Assembly (NCBI GenBank): GCA_031401675.1
Contig: JANNRR010000112.1
Coordinates: forward strand, 25,776-89,775
From: JANNRR01 sp031401675
GTDB taxonomy: Bacteria > Pseudomonadota > Alphaproteobacteria > Rhodobacterales > Rhodobacteraceae
Length of the DNA stretch: 64,000 nucleotides
Direction: 5' to 3'
Part shown: positions 59,340-64,000 of the stretch, one piece after another
Layout of the letters: each line of letters opens with the position of its first letter
Position numbering within the stretch: the stretch's first letter is position 1
Program-made: the position numbers and the translations under genes
The notes under the pieces: generated by a model
The model's input: the letters and a program-made list of their open reading frames with translations, nothing else
What the model was told of the DNA's origin: nothing
The model's database searches: none

Positions 59340-60821
59340 ATGCCGAGCAGGGCGAAATCACTGGCTGCACTTGGTCTGACCGCCCAGTCGGGGCGTGAGG
59401 CCCGGATCACCGGTCTGGCCGTCGACAGCCGCGACGTGAAGCCCGGGTTTCTGTTCGCGGCCCTGCCGGGGTCGCGGCTGCACGGGGCCGGCTTCATCAC
59501 CTATGCCCTGCGCATGGGGGCGGCGGCGGTGCTGACCGATGCTGCCGGGGCGGCGCTGGCCGCCGATCTCTTGAACGCCAGCCCTGCCGCCCTGATCGTG
59601 GCCGAAGACCCGCGCCAGACCCTGGCCTTTGCCGCCGCGCTGTGGTTCGGGGCGCAACCGGAAACACTGGTGGCCGTCACAGGCACATCCGGCAAGACCT
59701 CGGTCGCCAGCTTCACCCGCCAGATCTGGAACCTGCTGGGCCTTGCGGCCTGCAACATCGGCACCATGGGGGTACAGGGCGATTTCACCGCGCCCCTGGC
59801 CCATACCACCCCGGAACCGATCACCCTGCACCGGCTGTTGTCGCAAATGCAGGCCGCCGGTATCGAACATGCGGCGATGGAGGCGTCGTCGCACGGGCTG
59901 GACCAGCGCCGGCTGGACGCCGTCCGCCTGAAAGCCGCCGCCTTCACCAACTTCAGCCAGGACCATCTCGACTATCATGCGGATTTCGAAAGCTATTTCG
60001 CCGCCAAGGCCGGCCTGTTCAGCCGTGTCCTGCCGCCCGAGGGCGTCGCTGTCGTCAACATCGATGACCCGCGCGGCCGCCAGATCCGCGACATTGTCCG
60101 GGCACAGGGCCAGACGATGATCAGCATCGGCCGCGCCGCCGAAGCCGACCTGCGGATCGAGGCGCAGCGCTACGACGCCACCGGGCAGGACCTGCGCTTT
60201 GGCTACGGCGGCATGGCGCATCTGGCCCGCCTGCCGCTGATCGGCGGCTTTCAGGCCGAAAACGTGCTGGCCGCAGCGGCGCTGGTGATTGCATCCGGAT
60301 CGGCCGCCGATGCCGTGTTCAAGGTCCTGCCCGGCCTGCGCACGGTGCGCGGCCGGATGGAACTTGCCGCCCTGCGCCAGAACGGGGCGGCAGTGTTTGT
60401 CGATTACTCGCACAAGCCGGGTGCGCTGTCGTCGGCCATCGCCTCGCTGCGCCCGCACGTGCTGGGCCGCATCGTCGTGGTGTTCGGCGCGGGCGGCGAC
60501 CGTGACCGGCTGAAACGCCCGCTGATGGGGCAGGCGGCGGCAGACCATGCCGACGTCGTCATCGTCACCGACGACAATCCGCGCTCCGAAGACCCCGCCG
60601 CCATCCGCGCCGCCGTTCTGGCAGGTTGCCCCGAAGCCAGCGAGGTCGCCGACCGGGCCGAGGCGATCCTGCGCGGCGTCGATGCACTGGAACCGGGCGA
60701 CGCGCTGCTGATCGCCGGCAAGGGCCATGAGACCGGCCAGATCATCGGCGACGCCATCTATCCGTTCGATGATGCCGAACAGGCCTCGATTGCCGTCGCG
60801 GCACTGGACGGCCGGATATGA
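59340..60821 (+). CDS. murE: UDP-MurNAc-L-Ala-D-Glu:meso-diaminopimelate ligase
   Basis: Adds the third residue to the peptidoglycan stem peptide. The 493-residue Mur ligase shows the ATP loop VTGTSGKTSVASFTRQIW, the TTPEPITL substrate loop, FTNFSQDHLDYH and, decisive for the amino acid, DDNPRSEDP, whose DNPR motif selects meso-diaminopimelate. The start ATG lies nine bases after ftsI, and the stop overlaps murF (ATGA). Confidence 0.97.
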   Translation: MPSRAKSLAALGLTAQSGREARITGLAVDSRDVKPGFLFAALPGSRLHGAGFITYALRMGAAAVLTDAAGAALAADLLNASPAALIVAEDPRQTLAFAAALWFGAQPETLVAVTGTSGKTSVASFTRQIWNLLGLAACNIGTMGVQGDFTAPLAHTTPEPITLHRLLSQMQAAGIEHAAMEASSHGLDQRRLDAVRLKAAAFTNFSQDHLDYHADFESYFAAKAGLFSRVLPPEGVAVVNIDDPRGRQIRDIVRAQGQTMISIGRAAEADLRIEAQRYDATGQDLRFGYGGMAHLARLPLIGGFQAENVLAAAALVIASGSAADAVFKVLPGLRTVRGRMELAALRQNGAAVFVDYSHKPGALSSAIASLRPHVLGRIVVVFGAGGDRDRLKRPLMGQAAADHADVVIVTDDNPRSEDPAAIRAAVLAGCPEASEVADRAEAILRGVDALEPGDALLIAGKGHETGQIIGDAIYPFDDAEQASIAVAALDGRI

Positions 60822-62263
60822 CGCCGCTCTGGACCTCGGCCGATCTGGAAATGGCCACCGGCGGCCGGGCAACGCGGGCTTTCACCATCAGCGGCCTCAG
60901 CATCGACAGCCGCGATCTCGCCCCCGGCGATCTGTTCATTGCCCTGACCGACGCGCGCGACGGCCACGATTTCGTGCCGCAGGCCCTTACCAGCGGTGCC
61001 GCCGCCGCGCTGGTCAGCCGCGTTCCCGACGGCGTGTCAGCCGATGCCCGCCTGCTGATCGTCCCCGACGTGCTGGCAGCCCTTGGGCAGATGGCCCGCT
61101 TCGCCAGGGCCCGCACGGCGGCAAAGGTCATCGGCGTCACCGGCTCGGTCGGCAAGACCTCGACCAAGGAAATGCTGCGCACCATCCTGGCCGGGCAGGG
61201 CAGGGTGCATGCGGCCGAAAAAAGCTTCAACAACCACTGGGGCGTGCCGCTGACGCTGGCCCGCATGCCCGCCGATACCGAATTCGCGGTGGTCGAGATC
61301 GGCATGAACCACCCCGGCGAGATTGCACCCCTGGCCAGACTGGCCGATCTTGACGTTGCCCTGATCACCACCATCGCCGCCGCCCACCTGGAAGCCTTCG
61401 ACAGCCTTGACGGCATCGCCCGCGAAAAGGCCGCGATCTTCGACGGGCTGCGCCCGGGCGGCACCGCCATCATGCCCGCCGATCTGGCCACCACGCCGAT
61501 CCTGCGGGCCGCAGCCACGGCCGCCGGTGCCCGCCTGACGACCTTCGGCACCTCCGACGCGGCCGATTTTCAACTCGTCCGCGCCAGCCCGTCGCAAACC
61601 GCCACCTCTGTCCGCGCCAATGCCAACGGCACGGTGATGTTGTTCAAGGTCGCCTCGCCCGGTCTGCATTTCGCGGTGAACGCACTTGGCGCTCTGGCGG
61701 CGGTGCAAGCGCTCGGGCTCGACCTCGGCCTGGCCGCCTGCGACATCGCGCACTGGCAGCCGCCGTTTGGCCGTGGCACCCGCGAACGCATCCTCTTGGA
61801 CCCGGTCGAGGATCTGGCGTTCGATCTGATCGACGATGCCTTCAACGCCAACCCCGCCTCGATGGCGGCGGCGCTGGAGGTGCTGGCGAAGGCCGAACCC
61901 GTCGACAACGTCGGCCGACTGACCAAAGGCCGTCGCATCGCCATTCTGGGCGACATGCTGGAACTGGGGCCGACCGAAACCGAACTGCATCTGGCCATCG
62001 CCCGGTATTCTGCCCTCGAAAAAGTCCAGGTCGTCCATTGCGTCGGGCCCCGGATGCAGCAGCTTTGGCGGGCCTTGCCGGATCGTCAGCGCGGCGACTG
62101 GGTGCCGCAGGCCGCCGATCTTGCCCCCCGTTTGCGCTCTCTGGTCGATGCCGGCGATGTGGTGCTGGTCAAGGGGTCCAAGGGCATCAGGGTCAGCACT
62201 CTGGTTGACGCCCTGCGCAAACTCGGTCAAGCCGCCGCCACAGATCACAAAGAGGCCGGATGA
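60818..62263 (+). CDS. murF: UDP-MurNAc-tripeptide:D-Ala-D-Ala ligase
   Basis: Adds D-Ala-D-Ala to the UDP-MurNAc tripeptide. Mur ligase fold of 481 residues with ISGLSIDSRDLAPGDLFIAL (substrate domain), the ATP loop VIGVTGSVGKTSTKEMLRTI, EKSFNNHWGVPLTL, VVEIGMNHPGEI and DAFNANPASM. Coupled to murE by four bases; its TGA directly abuts the mraY ATG. Confidence 0.97.
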   Translation: MTPLWTSADLEMATGGRATRAFTISGLSIDSRDLAPGDLFIALTDARDGHDFVPQALTSGAAAALVSRVPDGVSADARLLIVPDVLAALGQMARFARARTAAKVIGVTGSVGKTSTKEMLRTILAGQGRVHAAEKSFNNHWGVPLTLARMPADTEFAVVEIGMNHPGEIAPLARLADLDVALITTIAAAHLEAFDSLDGIAREKAAIFDGLRPGGTAIMPADLATTPILRAAATAAGARLTTFGTSDAADFQLVRASPSQTATSVRANANGTVMLFKVASPGLHFAVNALGALAAVQALGLDLGLAACDIAHWQPPFGRGTRERILLDPVEDLAFDLIDDAFNANPASMAAALEVLAKAEPVDNVGRLTKGRRIAILGDMLELGPTETELHLAIARYSALEKVQVVHCVGPRMQQLWRALPDRQRGDWVPQAADLAPRLRSLVDAGDVVLVKGSKGIRVSTLVDALRKLGQAAATDHKEAG

Positions 62264-63346
62264 ATGCTGTATTGGTTGACCCAGTTCTCGGATGGCGGCG
62301 ACATCTTCAACCTGTTCCGCTACATCACCTTTCGCGCCGGAGGGGCGTTTTTCACCGCCCTGATCTTCGGCTTCCTGTTTGGCCGCCCGCTGATCGACCT
62401 GCTGCGCCGCCGCCAGAAAAAGGGCCAGCCGATCCGCGATGACGGCCCCGCCAGCCATTTCGCCAAGGCCGGCACGCCGACGATGGGCGGCGCGCTGATC
62501 CTGGGCGCGCTGCTGGTCGCCACCCTGCTCTGGGCCCGGCTCGACATTCCCTACGTCTGGATCGTGCTGTTCGTCACGCTCGGGTTCGGGCTGATCGGCT
62601 TTGCCGACGACTATGCCAAGGTCACCAGGATGACCTCCAAGGGCGTGTCGCTCCGCCTGCGCTTTGCCGCCGGCCTGGTGCTGGCCGCGCTGGCCGGATA
62701 CGCCGCCGCCCGAGGCCACCCCGAGGCGCTGGCCAACCAGCTGGCGCTGCCGGTGTTCAAGACGGTGCTGCTCAACCTCGGCTGGTTCTTCGTGCCGTTT
62801 GCGGTGATGGTCATCGTCGGCTCGGCCAATGCCGTGAACCTGACCGACGGGCTCGACGGTCTGGCGATCATGCCGGTGATGATCGCCGCCGCCACCCTCG
62901 GCATCATCGCCTATGCGGTCGGGCGCTCCGACTTCTCGCAATATCTCGACGTGCACTACGTCCCCGGCACCGGCGAGCTCCTGGTATTCACCTCGGCGCT
63001 GATCGGCGGCGGCCTCGGCTTTCTGTGGTACAACGCCCCGCCCGCCGCCGTCTTCATGGGCGACACCGGGTCGCTCGCTCTCGGCGGCGCGCTTGGCGCC
63101 ATTGCCGTCTGCATCAAGCACGAACTGGTGCTGGCCATCGTCGGCGGCCTGTTCGTGGTCGAGGCGCTGTCGGTGATCATTCAGGTGCTCTATTTCAAGC
63201 GCACCGGGCGGCGGGTGTTCCTGATGGCCCCGATCCACCACCATTTCGAGAAACGCGGCTGGGCCGAACCGCAGATCGTGATCCGCTTCTGGATCATTTC
63301 CATCGTGCTGGCGCTGGTTGGATTGTCCACCCTGAAACTGCGCTGA
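62264..63346 (+). CDS. mraY: Phospho-N-acetylmuramoyl-pentapeptide transferase
   Basis: Makes lipid I by transferring phospho-MurNAc-pentapeptide to undecaprenyl phosphate. A 360-residue, ten-span membrane protein with GTPTMGGALIL, the catalytic-site FADDYAKV, NAVNLTDGLDGLAIMP, FMGDTGSLALGG and the HHHFEKRGWAEPQIVIRFWI loop. The ATG follows the murF stop without a gap; murD starts 26 bases after its stop. Confidence 0.98.
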   Translation: MLYWLTQFSDGGDIFNLFRYITFRAGGAFFTALIFGFLFGRPLIDLLRRRQKKGQPIRDDGPASHFAKAGTPTMGGALILGALLVATLLWARLDIPYVWIVLFVTLGFGLIGFADDYAKVTRMTSKGVSLRLRFAAGLVLAALAGYAAARGHPEALANQLALPVFKTVLLNLGWFFVPFAVMVIVGSANAVNLTDGLDGLAIMPVMIAAATLGIIAYAVGRSDFSQYLDVHYVPGTGELLVFTSALIGGGLGFLWYNAPPAAVFMGDTGSLALGGALGAIAVCIKHELVLAIVGGLFVVEALSVIIQVLYFKRTGRRVFLMAPIHHHFEKRGWAEPQIVIRFWIISIVLALVGLSTLKLR

Positions 63347-63372
63347 GATAGTCGCGGGGGCAAAACGCGTTC

Positions 63373-64000
63373 ATGACCCCGGTCACCGTTTTCAAAGGCA
63401 AGCGCGCCGCGGTTTTCGGGCTCGGCGCGTCCGGCATTTCGGCGGCCAAGGCGCTGGTCGCGAGCGGCGCGGATGTCGCCGTCTGGGACGATGGCGAGAA
63501 GGGCCGCGAAAAGGCTGCGGCCGAAAAACTGCCGCTGCAGGATCTTAAAAGCGCCGACTGGACAACATTCGACGCGCTGGTGCTGGCGCCGGGCGTGCCG
63601 CTCACGCATCCGGAACCGCATTGGATCGTGAAGGCCGCGCAGCGGCACGGCGTGCCTGTGATCGGCGATGTCGAATTATTCGCGCTCCAGCGCGCGCAAG
63701 ATTCGCCGGACGCGCCCTTTGTCGCGATCACCGGCACCAACGGAAAATCCACGACCACCGCCTTGACCGCGCATATTCTGTCGGCGGCGGGCAAGGACGT
63801 GCAGGTCGGCGGCAATCTCGGCACGCCGATCCTGGCACTCGAGCCGCCAAAGCCGGATCGCATTCACGTCATCGAGTTGTCGTCCTACCAGATCGAATTG
63901 ATGCCGTCGCTCAAGTGCACAATCGGCGTGATGCTCAACCTCACACCCGATCATCTCGACCGGCACGCCACCATGGAGCGCTACGGGATCATCAAATTCG
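63373..64000 (+). CDS. murD: UDP-MurNAc-L-Ala:D-glutamate ligase, partial (cut by window end)
   Basis: Adds D-Glu to UDP-MurNAc-L-alanine. The visible 209 residues include the uracil-binding VFGLGASGISAAKAL, the ATP loop AITGTNGKSTTTALTAHIL, IELSSYQIEL and LNLTPDHLDRH. Its codon use differs from mraY: I count 17 GCG against 8 GCC for alanine, where the neighbours favour GCC. The middle segment PVIGDVELFAL and GTNGKSTT resemble Hyphomicrobiales MurD rather than what I recall of rhodobacterial MurD (DNDIGLFF, GSNGKSTT). Correctly placed for the cluster but possibly acquired. Confidence 0.93.
   Translation, partial: MTPVTVFKGKRAAVFGLGASGISAAKALVASGADVAVWDDGEKGREKAAAEKLPLQDLKSADWTTFDALVLAPGVPLTHPEPHWIVKAAQRHGVPVIGDVELFALQRAQDSPDAPFVAITGTNGKSTTTALTAHILSAAGKDVQVGGNLGTPILALEPPKPDRIHVIELSSYQIELMPSLKCTIGVMLNLTPDHLDRHATMERYGIIKF

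Overview
The window is high-GC, densely coding DNA from an alphaproteobacterium, most likely order Rhodobacterales (Rhodobacter/Paracoccus group). The evidence is sequence-internal. There is a small DUF1127 gene followed on the same strand by four hairpins that display CCUCCUCCC in their loops, which is the CcsR arrangement known from Rhodobacter sphaeroides. An mraZ leader ends in an intrinsic-terminator-like hairpin, which resembles the UpsM sRNA. A tandem glycine riboswitch precedes gcvT, and several secreted proteins carry RTX (calcium-binding nonapeptide) repeats. Function calls come from protein motifs recognised by eye; no database search was run.

Layout. 1-9700: glycine cleavage genes gcvT-gcvH behind a tandem glycine riboswitch, a MATE exporter, gltX, small enzymes, an RTX-tagged sugar dehydrogenase, an exported phosphodiesterase-fold protein and a Pfk-2 kinase. 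10100-16200: nadE, an exported protein of about 19 MORN repeats, an SDR and an overlapping SGNH/GSCFA pair. 16400-20300: an RTX protein, then leuA behind a leucine-rich leader peptide, then an AHSA1-type protein preceded by what looks like the decayed end of an ArsR regulator. 20700-26060: methyltransferase, monooxygenase, AraC regulator, SDR and an XRE/DUF2975 pair. The last is divergent from an RTX-tagged serine hydrolase whose catalytic SxxK lysine codon is now an amber stop.

26200-32000 is the rod-shape operon mreB-mreC-mreD-mrdA-rodA, followed by a 760-bp non-coding block of long repeats. 32700-40200 holds a pyruvate:acceptor oxidoreductase operon whose delta (ferredoxin) subunit is fused to a GltD-like flavoprotein, divergent from ppsA, with an FNR-type site between them. 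Together these would interconvert acetyl-CoA, pyruvate and PEP under low oxygen. 40200-48700: a ubiG-like remnant, tRNA-Gly(GCC), TerC, a SnoaL-like protein, an HD-GYP/LuxR regulator, pyruvate carboxylase and an FkbM methyltransferase. 48800-54800: UvrD/PcrA helicase, a serralysin-type metalloprotease with RTX repeats, the CcsR/DUF1127 locus and Mrp.

55600-64000 is the division and cell-wall cluster mraZ-rsmH-ftsL-ftsI-murE-murF-mraY-murD, cut by the window end inside murD. The visible murD has different codon preference from its neighbours (GCG rather than GCC for Ala) and a protein sequence that looks Hyphomicrobiales-like, suggesting replacement by transfer or an assembly join.

No insertion sequence, prophage, CRISPR array or rRNA operon was seen. 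The accessory signal lies in gene remnants, short tandem duplications at gene junctions, RNA elements and four dispersed type I secretion substrates with no exporter in the window.
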